In this document: positions 10,181 through 18,133 of the stretch, one piece after another
Numbering within the stretch: the first letter of the stretch is position 1
How the letters are laid out: every line of letters begins with the position of its first letter
NCBI RefSeq assembly: GCF_002563855.1
Contig: NZ_PDJQ01000001.1
Span: 1-64,000 of the forward strand
DNA length: 64,000 nucleotides
Reading direction: 5' to 3'
DNA from: Tepidiforma thermophila
Lineage (GTDB): Bacteria; Chloroflexota; Dehalococcoidia; Tepidiformales; Tepidiformaceae
Program-made: the position numbers and the translations under genes
Notes under the pieces: generated by a model
Database searches by the model: none
What the model saw: only the letters and a program-made list of their open reading frames with translations
What the model was told of the DNA's origin: nothing

Positions 10181-10891
10181 TCAGTCGTCGATTGGCGCCG
10201 ACAGGGCGGCGAGGTCGAGGCTGGCGCGGGTGAAGCTGACGGCCCAGACGGCGCGGGCGCCGTGGTCGAGGAGGGCGCGGGCGCATTCGCGGGCGGTGGC
10301 GCCGGAGGTAATGACGTCATCGATGAGGCCGATGACGAGGCCATCGAGCGGCGGACCTTCGGCGGCAAAGGCGCCGGCCAGGGCGGCGGCGCGGGCGGCG
10401 GCCGTGCGGCGCACCTGAGTGCCGGTGTTGCGGACGCGGCGCAGGCGGGCGGGGGCGGGCGGGAGGCCGGCATGGCGAAGGAGGAGCTCGGCCTGGTTGA
10501 AGCCGCGGTCGCGTTCGCGGCTGCGGTGGAGGGGGACGGCGACCCAGCCATCGACGGGCAGGTCTGACGCGACCCGGGCGAGCCGCTCGGCCATGAGCGG
10601 GGCGAGCGCCCGGTACCGCTGATACTTGAGGCGGTGGACGAGGGCGCGGGCGGCACCGACGTGTTCGTAGACGGAGCGGATGCCGGCGAGTTCGCGCCAG
10701 CCGAAGCAGCGGGGGCAGAAATCGGCGCCGTCCCAGGCGGCGGAGCAGTTGCCGCAGCGGCCGGGGCCAACGGCGGGCTGGAGACGGGCTTCGCAGGCGG
10801 GGCAGAGGGCGGTATCGAAGGCGCCGCAACCGGCGCAGCGGAGCGGGAAGAGGAGGTCGACGGCGCGTTCGAGCAGGGCGCGGGGGCGCAT
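10181..10891 (-). CDS. ComF family protein (phosphoribosyltransferase-like)
   Basis: A 236-residue ComF-type protein. It has an N-terminal zinc-ribbon region with repeated CxxC pairs (CAGC, CPAC, CGNC, CPRC, residues ~19-60), the ComF motif VHRLKYQRYRALAPLMAERL, the SRERDRGFNQAELL segment and the PRPP-loop motif GLIDDVITSGATARECARALL near residue 195. ComF proteins take part in DNA uptake and repair of incoming DNA in naturally competent bacteria. The ATG at 10891 is preferred because TATCCT lies 7 nt upstream. No other competence gene is present here. Confidence 0.88.
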   Translation of the reverse strand: MRPRALLERAVDLLFPLRCAGCGAFDTALCPACEARLQPAVGPGRCGNCSAAWDGADFCPRCFGWRELAGIRSVYEHVGAARALVHRLKYQRYRALAPLMAERLARVASDLPVDGWVAVPLHRSRERDRGFNQAELLLRHAGLPPAPARLRRVRNTGTQVRRTAAARAAALAGAFAAEGPPLDGLVIGLIDDVITSGATARECARALLDHGARAVWAVSFTRASLDLAALSAPIDD

Positions 10892-10898
10892 CGCGGGG

Positions 10899-10904
10899 AG
10901 GATA
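10899..10904 (-). promoter_or_regulatory. -10 box (TATCCT) for the comF-like gene
   Basis: TATCCT on the minus strand ends 7 nt before the ATG at 10891. The start of moaD lies 50 bp away on the other strand, so the two promoters are divergent and close. Confidence 0.45.
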
Positions 10905-10928
10905 GCAACCGCCGGCACCGGGCGGGGC

Positions 10929-10934
10929 TACAAT
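10929..10934 (+). promoter_or_regulatory. -10 box (TACAAT) for moaD-moaE-nudix, leaderless arrangement
   Basis: TACAAT ends 6 nt before the ATG of moaD at 10941. The spacing leaves room for transcription to begin on the start codon itself. Confidence 0.55.
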
Positions 10935-10940
10935 GGGGGC

Positions 10941-11189
10941 ATGGGTTCGGTCACGGTGCTGCTCTTCGCTTCGCTGGCGGAACGGGCCGGGACCCGGCGG
11001 CTCGAGGTCGAGGTCGGCGAGGGGGAAGTGGTGCGGGACGTGCGCGACCGGGTGGTGGCGCGGTATCCGCAGCTGGCCGCGGCCGTGCCGACGCTGATGT
11101 ATGCGCTGGATGAGGAGTACGCGCGGGAGGACGCACCGGTGCGAGCCGGGGCGACGCTCGCGCTGATCCCGCCGGTTTCGGGAGGTTGA
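10941..11189 (+). CDS. moaD: Molybdopterin synthase sulfur carrier subunit MoaD
   Basis: An 82-residue ubiquitin-like protein ending in the essential Gly-Gly (IPPVSGG), which carries the thiocarboxylate that supplies sulfur for molybdopterin. The opening VTVLLFASLAERAGTRRLEVEV and the central DVRDRVVARYP are typical of MoaD. It is followed after 2 nt by moaE, its partner in the synthase heterotetramer. Confidence 0.92.
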   Translation: MGSVTVLLFASLAERAGTRRLEVEVGEGEVVRDVRDRVVARYPQLAAAVPTLMYALDEEYAREDAPVRAGATLALIPPVSGG

Positions 11190-11191
11190 CG

Positions 11192-11644
11192 ATGCTGATC
11201 CGGGTGACGGAGGAGCCGCTTTCGGCGGACGAGGCGGCGCGGGCAGTGGCCTCGCCGGCGGCCGGGGCGATCAACGTCTTCCTCGGGGTGGTGCGGAACA
11301 CCAACCTGGGGCGCGCGGTCTCGCACCTGGTGTACGACGCCTACCCGACGATGGCGGAGAAGGAGATGCGGGCGATTGCGGAGGAAGCGAAGGCGCGGTT
11401 CGGGCTCGAGGACTGCGCGATCCTGCACCGGACCGGGAGGCTGGAGATCGGCGAGACGAGCCTGGTGGTGGCGGTGAGCTGCGGCCACCGGCGGGAGTCG
11501 TACGAGGCGGGGCTGTGGATTGTGAACGAGGTGAAGAAGCGGGTGCCGGTGTGGAAGAAGGAAGTCTGGGAGGACGGGGAGGAATGGATCGAGGGGCCGG
11601 AATCGCTCGGGATGCAGCAGGCGCCGGCGAGCATGCGCCCATGA
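11192..11644 (+). CDS. moaE: Molybdopterin synthase catalytic subunit MoaE
   Basis: A 150-residue MoaE. It carries AGAINVFLGVVRNTN near residue 30, YDAYPTMAEKEM, HRTGRLEIGETSLVVAVSCGHR and the catalytic-lysine motif EVKKRVPVWKKE near the C-terminus. With MoaD it converts cyclic pyranopterin monophosphate to molybdopterin. GGAGG at 11181-11185, inside the end of moaD, is 6 nt from the ATG at 11192. The stop overlaps the start of the Nudix gene (ATGA). Confidence 0.94.
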   Translation: MLIRVTEEPLSADEAARAVASPAAGAINVFLGVVRNTNLGRAVSHLVYDAYPTMAEKEMRAIAEEAKARFGLEDCAILHRTGRLEIGETSLVVAVSCGHRRESYEAGLWIVNEVKKRVPVWKKEVWEDGEEWIEGPESLGMQQAPASMRP

Positions 11645-12183
11645 CCAGCCACCCGCACGCGTTCAGCCGGTACTGCATGCACTGCGGGCAGCGGCTGACG
11701 ACGGCGATCCCGGAGGGGGACACCAAGCGGCGGATGGTCTGCCTCGATTGCGGGTTTGTGCACTACCTGAACCCGCGGCCGGTGGCGGGCATCATCCCGG
11801 TGCGGGAGGACGGCCGGCTGCTGCTGGTGCGGCGGACGGTCGAGCCGCGGAGCGGGACCTGGGTGTTCCCCGGCGGGTACATGGACCTCGGGGAGACGGC
11901 CGAGGAGGCGGCGATGCGGGAGACGCTGGAGGAGGCGCACCTGGAGGTGGCGGACCTGCGGCTGGTGGGGGTGTTCACGCGGACCGGGCCGGGGATTGTG
12001 GTGATTGTGTACGAGGGGCGGGCGCTGGGCGAGGGGGCGCCGGGGCACGAGACGAGCGAGGTCCGGTGGTTCGCGCCGGAGGCGATCCCGTGGGACGAGC
12101 TGGCGTTCGACAGCACGGAGGCGGCGCTGCGGGCGTGGGCGCGGCAGCGCGGGCTGGACATCCCGGAGATCAGGGCAGGGTGA
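11641..12183 (+). CDS. Nudix hydrolase with N-terminal zinc ribbon
   Basis: A 180-residue protein. An N-terminal zinc ribbon (CMHC and CLDC pairs, residues ~12-38) is followed by LNPRPVAGIIPV and a complete Nudix box, G-x5-E-x7-RETLEE-x-GU type (GYMDLGETAEEAAMRETLEE, ~80-99). This layout matches NADH pyrophosphatase-like or ADP-ribose pyrophosphatase-like enzymes; the exact nucleotide substrate cannot be read. It is translationally coupled to moaE and its 3' end overlaps the convergent membrane-anchored gene by 14 nt. Confidence 0.88.
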   Translation: MTSHPHAFSRYCMHCGQRLTTAIPEGDTKRRMVCLDCGFVHYLNPRPVAGIIPVREDGRLLLVRRTVEPRSGTWVFPGGYMDLGETAEEAAMRETLEEAHLEVADLRLVGVFTRTGPGIVVIVYEGRALGEGAPGHETSEVRWFAPEAIPWDELAFDSTEAALRAWARQRGLDIPEIRAG

Positions 12184-12703
12184 GGAACGGCTCGGCGCGG
12201 GCGGCGGTGCCGTACTCAAGGGCGGCCGGGCGGACGCCGGGAGGGAGGTCGTAGGCGACCCAGCCTGCGACGCTGTCGCCCGCGGCGAGGGTGCCGATGC
12301 GCAGGGCGGGCTCCTGGCTGGCGAGGGCCCAGCCGTAGCGGACGCCGTCGCTCCCGCGGAGGCGGATGGAGGCGAAGTTGCAGGCGGCGCCTGCCTCGAC
12401 AGGTTCGAGCCGGAGGAGGATGCCGATGCGGCGAAGGCCGGGCTTGACGGGGTAGATGCCCGCGGGTTCGGGGTCGGCGATTTGGAGGACGGTGTAGCGG
12501 ATGCCCTGGTGGATGGCGGTGAGCCCTGGAGCGGCGGCGATAGGCGATGCGGTTTCGCCCCCGGCGGACCCGGTGAGCGGGCCGGCGGAGGGGGGTGTGG
12601 TGACGGCGATACGCTCGGCTTCGCGGGCGAGGAAGACGGCGAGGCCGACGAGGAGCAGGAGGGTGCCGGCGGCGAAGAACAGGAGCCCGCGCTTCCAGGT
12701 CAC
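12170..12703 (-). CDS. Membrane-anchored protein with DUF4352-like extracytoplasmic domain
   Basis: A 177-residue protein with one N-terminal transmembrane helix (residues ~5-27) after a basic MTWKRG start, a low-complexity Ala/Ser/Thr spacer, then a beta-rich domain (IRYTVLQIADPE, RRIGILLRLEPVEAGAACNF, GDSVAGWVAYDLPPG) that resembles the DUF4352 immunoglobulin-like fold. The domain call is by pattern only. It begins with GTG at 12703, exactly 6 nt after TACGAT. Function is unknown. Confidence 0.7.
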   Translation of the reverse strand: MTWKRGLLFFAAGTLLLLVGLAVFLAREAERIAVTTPPSAGPLTGSAGGETASPIAAAPGLTAIHQGIRYTVLQIADPEPAGIYPVKPGLRRIGILLRLEPVEAGAACNFASIRLRGSDGVRYGWALASQEPALRIGTLAAGDSVAGWVAYDLPPGVRPAALEYGTAARAEPFLTLP

Positions 12704-12709
12704 GCCGGC

Positions 12710-12715
12710 ATCGTA
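12710..12715 (-). promoter_or_regulatory. -10 box (TACGAT), leaderless arrangement
   Basis: TACGAT on the minus strand ends 6 nt before the GTG start at 12703. Confidence 0.45.
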
Positions 12716-12727
12716 CCGGGCGGCGGG

Positions 12728-14131
12728 TTAGCGTGCGCGGCGGGGCGTGCGGGCCGGTCCGGAGGCGCCGCGCCCGAGGTGGTAGTGGGGTGCGAGGATG
12801 ACGATGATGGCGCCGGCGCGGGGGTCGGCGATGCGGGCGACGATACGGGAATTGACGGCCTGCAGCTCCTCGAGGGAGCGGTCGGAGGTGACGACGGTTG
12901 GCAGGCCGGCGACGTGGCGGTAGTTGACGACCTGGTAGAGCTTCTCCTGCGCCCAGGGGGTGGCGGCCTGTGCGCCGAAGTCGTCGAGGACGAGGAGGTC
13001 GGCGGTGCGGACGCGTTCGAACAGTTCGTCGTAGGGGAGTTCGCGGCCGGGTGCGAAGGAGGCGCGGAGGTAGTCGAGGAGGTCGGGGACGACGGCGAAG
13101 ACGACCGACTGGCCGCGTTCGAGGGCGCGGTTGGCGATGGCACCGGCGAGGTGGGTCTTGCCGCAGCCATTCGTGCCGCAGAAGACGAGCCAGCCCTGGG
13201 GGGCCTCGGCGTACTGACGAGCGGCTTCGAAGGCGGCTTCGAGGGAGGCGCGCTCTTCGTCGCGGAGGCCGGGGGCGCGAACATCAAAGGTGCGGAACTG
13301 GAATGCGGCGAGTCGCTCGCGGGTCATGCCGCCGATTTCGAAGTAGCCGGCGGCGGGGCCCCCGCCGAGGGTGACAAGGCGCGCCAGGGCGGGGTCGAGG
13401 AGGCGGGTGGCGAGGCGGGGGTCGAGGGTGGATGGCGGGGTGCTCGTGGTGATGACCGTGGGGAGGGCGAGGTTGAAGCGGTGATTGATGACCTGGAGGA
13501 GCTTTTCACGGGCCCACGGGGTGCCGGAGGCGCCATCGAGGTCGTCGAGGATGAGGAGCGGGGCGTTGCGGACCTGTTCGAAGACGCGGTTGAAGGAGAG
13601 GTCTTCGTCGTCGGTGTCGTAGCCGGCGCGGAGGTGGTCGAGGAGGTCGGCGACGACCATGAAGAGGACGGGATGGCCGAGTTCGATGCGGCGGTTGGCG
13701 AGGGCGGCAGCGAGGTGGGTCTTGCCGGTGCCGGAGGGGCCGCTGAGGACGAGCCAGCCTTCGGGGCGCTCGGCGAAGGCGCGGGCGGCGGCCACGGCGT
13801 CTTCGAAGGCGTCATCGGCACCGGTGCGGCCGCGGGGGTTGAGGGTGGCGAAGGTGAAGCGGGCGAGGGCGCCGATGTTGCTGAGGCGGGTCAGCCGTTC
13901 GCGGCGCTGGTCTTCGGCTTCATCGAGGACGCAGTCGCAGGGTTCGGCGCGGCCGAAGCGGGGGTGGCCGACGGGGTAGGGGCGGCGGACGAAGCCGGCG
14001 CCGCGGCAGATGGGGCAGGCGGTCTCCTCTTCGGGGTCGGGGGCGTCAGCGGTAGCGGGCGATGTTGCCGAAGGGTCCGCCGAGGAAGCGGCGTTTCGCA
14101 TCTTCGAGAGCATCTCGTCCAGTCGTTTCAT
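12728..14131 (-). CDS. Tandem AAA+ helicase loader (DnaC/DnaI-like, two ATPase modules)
   Basis: A 467-residue protein with an N-terminal cysteine cluster (CPIC near residue 45, CDC near 70) like the zinc fold of DnaI, then two DnaC/IstB-type AAA+ modules. Module 1 has Walker A GPSGTGKTH (~132) and Walker B LLILDDLDG; module 2 has GTNGCGKTH (~318) and LLVLDDFG. Both modules share the DLLDxLRA and WAxEKLxQVxNxRxxxxLPTVxTS segments, so they look like an internal duplication. DnaC and DnaI have one module. GGAGG sits 9 nt before the ATG at 14131. It overlaps the DnaD-like gene and lies behind dnaB, so a role in loading DnaB is the obvious inference. Confidence 0.85.
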   Translation of the reverse strand: MKRLDEMLSKMRNAASSADPSATSPATADAPDPEEETACPICRGAGFVRRPYPVGHPRFGRAEPCDCVLDEAEDQRRERLTRLSNIGALARFTFATLNPRGRTGADDAFEDAVAAARAFAERPEGWLVLSGPSGTGKTHLAAALANRRIELGHPVLFMVVADLLDHLRAGYDTDDEDLSFNRVFEQVRNAPLLILDDLDGASGTPWAREKLLQVINHRFNLALPTVITTSTPPSTLDPRLATRLLDPALARLVTLGGGPAAGYFEIGGMTRERLAAFQFRTFDVRAPGLRDEERASLEAAFEAARQYAEAPQGWLVFCGTNGCGKTHLAGAIANRALERGQSVVFAVVPDLLDYLRASFAPGRELPYDELFERVRTADLLVLDDFGAQAATPWAQEKLYQVVNYRHVAGLPTVVTSDRSLEELQAVNSRIVARIADPRAGAIIVILAPHYHLGRGASGPARTPRRAR

Positions 14132-14774
14132 CGGGGCGGCCCTCCAGAGCCCAGGTCTCGAGCATGCGCTGGATGTAGCGCCAGTTGCGGATGTTGCGTT
14201 CGGCGGCTTCGCGGAAGGCGTCTTCGATCCAATCTGGGGGATAGGCGGCTTCGGCCTCAACGAGCTTTTCGGCGACGAGGGGGGTGATGGTGCCGATGTG
14301 CTCTTCGTAGAGGCGGAAGATGCCGGGGCGCTCTTCGCGGGCGCGGAGCGGGGCGACGGCTGCGCCGGGCCGGAGTTCGAGTTCGCCGGCGAGGGCGCGG
14401 GCGATCGAGCGGCGGGCAGCGGGGGTGTTGACGAAGTAGAGGGCTTCGGGGCCGCCGGGGCCGCGCACTTCGAGGGCGAGGAGGGCGCGGAGTTCGAGGC
14501 AGCGCTGGAGGCCGGCATCGAGGCCGGGGCGGCCGCCGGCGAGGCGTTCGAAGGAGCGGCGGGCCGGCTCGTGGGCCCAGATGGCGTCGGCGGAGACGCA
14601 GCGGGGCTCGGCCTTCAGCTCCTGTGTGAGGCGTGCGACCCAGAGGAAGGCAAGGAGGTCGCCGGGGGCGTCCATGCGGGGGAGGACGGTAGCGAAGAAG
14701 AGGTTGGGGATGGCGGTGGCCTTGCCGATGCCCGGGAAGCCGGCGAAGGCGTCGTGGTTAGAGGAGGTCGTCAT
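14046..14774 (-). CDS. DnaD-domain primosomal protein
   Basis: A 242-residue protein whose C-terminal part (residues ~150-225) has the DnaD/DnaB2-type pattern: IFRLYEEHIGTITPLVAEKL, then an EDAFREAAERNIRNWRYIQRML-type helix ending in the conserved W (residues given by position: N, RN, W, YI, LE, W). DnaD-type proteins bridge DnaA or PriA and the helicase loader in Gram-positive replication. The N-terminal ~110 residues look like a winged-helix region. It overlaps dnaB by 17 nt and the loader gene by 86 nt, so the three are tightly coupled. Confidence 0.8.
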   Translation of the reverse strand: MTTSSNHDAFAGFPGIGKATAIPNLFFATVLPRMDAPGDLLAFLWVARLTQELKAEPRCVSADAIWAHEPARRSFERLAGGRPGLDAGLQRCLELRALLALEVRGPGGPEALYFVNTPAARRSIARALAGELELRPGAAVAPLRAREERPGIFRLYEEHIGTITPLVAEKLVEAEAAYPPDWIEDAFREAAERNIRNWRYIQRMLETWALEGRPDETTGRDALEDAKRRFLGGPFGNIARYR

Positions 14775-16152
14775 CGGTCTTCAGGACCCAGTCTTCGAAG
14801 CGTGCGAAGGGTGCGCGGAAGCGGAGTTCGATGGTGCCGATGGGGCCGTGGCGGTTCTTGGCGACGATGACCTGTGCGACGCCGCGGGGGTAAGCGGACT
14901 CGGGGAGGTCGGGGTGCTGCTGGGCCCACTGCTCGGGGGTGACGTAGAGCTCCTCTCGGCTGAGGAAGATGACGATATCGGCGTCCTGTTCGATGGAGCC
15001 GGAGTCGCGGAGGTCGGAGAGCATCGGGATGCGGGGGTGGCGGTTTTCGATGGCGCGGGAGAGCTGGGCGAGGGCGATGATGGGGACATCGAGTTCGCGG
15101 GCGAGGCTCTTGAGGGTGCGGGAGATGTAGGAGATCTCCTGCACGCGGTTTTCGCGGGAGCCGGTGGATTCGCCCTGCATGAGCTGGAGGTAGTCGATGA
15201 TGATGAGGTCGAGGCCGCCGGCCTGCCCGGCGAGGCGGCGGGCGCGTGCGCGGAGCTCGGCGACGGTGAGGAAGGGGGAGTCATCGAACCAGATGTTGGC
15301 CTCGGAGAGGCGGGAGGCGGCGTTGATGACCTTCCGCTCTTCGAATTCGGTGTTCTGGCCGAGGCGGAGGCGGTTGCTTTCGACGCCGGCCTCTGCGCTG
15401 AGGAGGCGGACGGCGAGCTGCTCGGCGGACATTTCGAGGGAGAAGACGGCGACGTTCGCTTTCTGGAGGATGGCGGCGTTGCGGGCGATGCCGAGGGCGA
15501 AGCTGGATTTTCCGACGCTGGGGCGGGCGCCGATGATGACGAGGTCGGAGCGCTTGAAGCCGCCGAGGAGAGTATCGAGGTCGGTGAAGCCGGAGCGGAT
15601 GGCGGAGATCTGGAGGCGCTCGGCCTCGGCGGGGTCCTGTTCGAGGTAGGCATCGAGGACCTGCCGGATGTGGACGAAATCGCGGAAGGATTCGCCGCCG
15701 CGGAGGCGCTGGATGAGGGATTCGGCGCGGGTGAAGACGGTCTCGATTTCGGCGGGGGCCTCGTAGGCCATCTGCATGATGGCGGCGGCGGCGTGGATGA
15801 GACCGCGGTAGGTGGCGTCGCGCTTGACGATGCGGGCGTAGAACTCGACGCCGATGGAGGTGGGCAGGCGGCGGATGATGTCGGCGAGGAAGGTTTGGCC
15901 GCCGACATCTTCGAGCTGGTCGCGGACGGCGAGTTCGTGGGCGACGGTGATCTGGTTGATGACTTCGTCGCGGTTCCAGAGGGCGAGGCAGGCGTCGTAG
16001 ATCCAGCCGTGCTTTTCGCGGAAGAAGTCGGAGGGCTTGAGGATGTTGACGACGGCGAGCATGGCATCGGGGTCGACCATGAGGGAGGCGATGACGGCCT
16101 CCTCGGCCTCGATGTCATGCGGAGGGAGGCGTTCGAGGGGTGCGAGGGTCAT
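14758..16152 (-). CDS. dnaB: Replicative DNA helicase DnaB
   Basis: A 464-residue hexameric helicase. The N-terminal domain opens PPHDIEAEEAVIASLMVD. The RecA-like domain has Walker A GARPSVGKSS (~215), SLEMSAEQL, Walker B LIIIDYLQLM, and the LSDLRDSGSIEQDADIV arginine-finger region. Length is standard and no intein is present. It unwinds DNA at the fork and recruits primase. It lies directly behind rplI, a common order in bacteria, and overlaps the DnaD-like gene. Confidence 0.97.
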   Translation of the reverse strand: MTLAPLERLPPHDIEAEEAVIASLMVDPDAMLAVVNILKPSDFFREKHGWIYDACLALWNRDEVINQITVAHELAVRDQLEDVGGQTFLADIIRRLPTSIGVEFYARIVKRDATYRGLIHAAAAIMQMAYEAPAEIETVFTRAESLIQRLRGGESFRDFVHIRQVLDAYLEQDPAEAERLQISAIRSGFTDLDTLLGGFKRSDLVIIGARPSVGKSSFALGIARNAAILQKANVAVFSLEMSAEQLAVRLLSAEAGVESNRLRLGQNTEFEERKVINAASRLSEANIWFDDSPFLTVAELRARARRLAGQAGGLDLIIIDYLQLMQGESTGSRENRVQEISYISRTLKSLARELDVPIIALAQLSRAIENRHPRIPMLSDLRDSGSIEQDADIVIFLSREELYVTPEQWAQQHPDLPESAYPRGVAQVIVAKNRHGPIGTIELRFRAPFARFEDWVLKTDDDLL

Positions 16153-16161
16153 GGGTGAAGG

Positions 16162-16212
16162 AGGGACGCAGGAGACGCTGGCGTGCGCGGCGGGGGTGCG
16201 AGTCCTGTCCCT
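16162..16212 (-). terminator. Imperfect hairpin between rplI and dnaB (attenuator candidate)
   Basis: On the minus strand AGGGACAGGA pairs with TCCTGCGTCCCT, leaving a 2-nt bulge and a ~30-nt loop, inside the 78-nt gap. There is no T-run. It may reduce read-through from the highly expressed ribosomal gene into dnaB. Confidence 0.3.
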
Positions 16213-16230
16213 ACGGCCCTCCTTTCGCGG

Positions 16231-16752
16231 TTATTCGGCGGACTCGGTGGCGGGCGCTTCAGCAGCGCGGGCGGCCTCCAGCTTTTCGACCACGGGCTTC
16301 GAGGCAGCGTCGGGGACGACGTCGACGGTGACGGTGACGCTGACGTTGCGGGTGAACTTGATATCGACGGGCCGCTGACCGAGTTCGCGGATCGGCTCGG
16401 GGAGGAGCACCTGCTGGTGCTCGAGCTCGACGCCGGTGGCGGCGTGGATGGCCGCGGCGACATCGCGGTTGGTCACGGAGCCGAAGAGGCGGCCGGTTTC
16501 GCCGACGCGCGCTTCGATGCTGACGACGAGGTTTTCGAGTTTGGCGGCGATGGCGCGGGCCTCGGCGTCGAGTTTCTCCTGGCGGCGGGCTTCGCGCTGG
16601 GCGATGGCGTTCGCGCGGCGGAGGTTCTCTTTGGTGGTGGGGCCGGCGATGCCGCGGGGCAGGAGGTAGTTGCGGGCGAAGCCGTTCTTGACTTCTTTGA
16701 CTTCGCCGGCCTGTGCGGTGCCTTCAACGTCTTCGAAAAAGACGACCTTCAT
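16231..16752 (-). CDS. rplI: 50S ribosomal protein L9
   Basis: A 173-residue L9. The rRNA-binding N-domain is clear: MKVVFFEDVEGTAQAGEVKEVKNGFARNYLLPRGIA (positions 1-36, key residues KVVF, G, VKxVKxGFARNYLxP). A long connecting helix (ENLRRANAIAQREARRQEKL) and the C-domain with FGSVTNRDVAAAI follow. The protein is about 25 residues longer than E. coli L9 owing to an Ala/Glu-rich tail (AARAAEAPATESAE). It is the first gene of the rplI-dnaB-dnaD-loader operon. Confidence 0.97.
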   Translation of the reverse strand: MKVVFFEDVEGTAQAGEVKEVKNGFARNYLLPRGIAGPTTKENLRRANAIAQREARRQEKLDAEARAIAAKLENLVVSIEARVGETGRLFGSVTNRDVAAAIHAATGVELEHQQVLLPEPIRELGQRPVDIKFTRNVSVTVTVDVVPDAASKPVVEKLEAARAAEAPATESAE

Positions 16753-16841
16753 GGTGACCTCGGGGTTTGCGGGATGGCCCGGCGGGTCCCGGCGGGGTGG
16801 AAGCCCGCCCGGGGCGATCCCGGGGGCAGGGTAGGGAAGTT

Positions 16842-16870
16842 AGCATACCGGTTCCAGCGGTTATGGTCAG
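16842..16870 (-). promoter_or_regulatory. Sigma-70-like promoter of the rplI-dnaB operon
   Basis: On the minus strand CTGACC and TATGCT are separated by 17 nt. The start of transcription would be near 16835, giving a leader of about 80 nt before the rplI ATG at 16752. This is the clearest two-box promoter on the left half of the window. Confidence 0.55.
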
Positions 16871-16991
16871 GTGTGCAGGGTTTTGACGGGACGTTCACGT
16901 TCGCGCTGGCTTATGGCTAGCGAGGGGCGGCGACAGGTGCTGTCGCGGGCTGGCGGAGGGGGCGGGATTCGCGGCGAAACGGTGCGCGTCC

Positions 16992-16997
16992 TACGCT
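16992..16997 (+). promoter_or_regulatory. -10 box (TACGCT), leaderless arrangement
   Basis: TACGCT ends 7 nt before the ATG at 17005, with the same box and spacing as for yajQ. Confidence 0.45.
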
Positions 16998-17004
16998 GTG
17001 CGCC

Positions 17005-18105
17005 ATGGGCTACGAGCAGCCGGTGCTGGTGATTTTTCACGGGGGCACGGGCACGGGCGACGCGGAGCGGCTGATGGCCCGGGCGCGGGTGGCCGCGGCC
17101 AGGGAGACGGCGCGGGCGGCGCTGGCGGCCGGCTTCGAGGCGGTTATCGTGGCGACGGACGAGCCGGGGGCGTTCGAACCGCCGGAGCCGGGCGTGCTGG
17201 TCGACCCGGACCCGGCCGGGGAGCCGTTCGTGTACCAGGAGCGGCTGGTGCGGCTGATCGAGCGGTACGGCCTGATGCGCCCGGCGGTGATGGGGTCGGG
17301 GTCGGTGCCGCTGCTGGGGGCGGATGAGTTCGCGCTGGTGGTGGAGCAGCTCCAGGCGCGCGACGGCCGGTTTGTGACGAACAACTTCTACTCGGCGGAC
17401 CTGACGGGGTGGACGCCGGGGGATGCGGTGCGGCGGCTGGGGCCGTTCGGGAGGGACAACCTGCTGCCGCGAAGGCTCCGGGACGAGGCGGAACTTGCGC
17501 CGGTGATCCTGCCGCGGACGACGGCGACACAGTTCGACCTCGACACGCCGACGGACCTGGCGGTGCTTGGGCTGGCGCCGGGGGTCCCGCCGGCGCTGCG
17601 GGCTGCTGCGGCCCCTGCGGCAGCGCTGACGGAGCGGCTGCGGGCGGTAATGCCGGTGCTGTGCGACCGCTCGGCACAGCTGGTAGTCGCGGGGCGGGTG
17701 GGGAGCCAGGCGTGGCAGTACCTGGAGCGGGAGACGGCATGCCGGGTGCGGGTGATCAGCGAGGAGCGGGGGCTGGCGACGGCGCCGGAGGGGTACCGGG
17801 CGCGGAGCGTGCTCGGCTTTCTGCTGGAGGAAATTGGGCCGGAGCGGTTCTTTCAGCGGATGGCGGAGCTGGGTGACGCGGTGGTGATCGATACACGGGT
17901 GATCGAGGCGCACCTGGGGATTACGCCCTCGCGGGAGGACCGGTTCCAGAGCGACCTGGGGGCGTGGGAGCGGGTGGCGGAGCCGGAGCTGCGGCGGTTC
18001 ACGAAGGCAGCGCTGGAGGCGCCGGTGCCCGTCGTGCTCGGCGGGCACTCGCTCGTCTCGGGCGGGCTGATGGCGCTCAACGACGCGGCCTGGGAGGGGC
18101 GGTAG
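17005..18105 (+). CDS. Unrecognised two-domain protein, nucleotidyltransferase-like N-terminal half
   Basis: A 366-residue soluble protein that I cannot assign to a family. The first ~195 residues look like a GT-A/MobA-type nucleotidyltransferase: an opening beta strand with HGGTGTGD, then EAVIVATDEPG, a conserved-looking VTNNFYSAD and the typical late motif FDLDTPTDLAVL. The usual GxSxRMG loop is missing. The C-terminal half (~200-366) has RSVLGFLLEEIGPERFFQRM, DAVVIDTRVIEAHLG, SREDRFQSDLG and VVLGGHSLVSGGLMAL, which look like an active-site-bearing domain. It stands alone between the rplI operon promoter and an HTH gene. Function is unknown; a sugar- or cofactor-nucleotide role is only a guess. 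Confidence 0.8.
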   Translation: MGYEQPVLVIFHGGTGTGDAERLMARARVAAARETARAALAAGFEAVIVATDEPGAFEPPEPGVLVDPDPAGEPFVYQERLVRLIERYGLMRPAVMGSGSVPLLGADEFALVVEQLQARDGRFVTNNFYSADLTGWTPGDAVRRLGPFGRDNLLPRRLRDEAELAPVILPRTTATQFDLDTPTDLAVLGLAPGVPPALRAAAAPAAALTERLRAVMPVLCDRSAQLVVAGRVGSQAWQYLERETACRVRVISEERGLATAPEGYRARSVLGFLLEEIGPERFFQRMAELGDAVVIDTRVIEAHLGITPSREDRFQSDLGAWERVAEPELRRFTKAALEAPVPVVLGGHSLVSGGLMALNDAAWEGR

Positions 18106-18133
18106 GCCCGGGCGCGGCGGCGACGCCTGGGGC

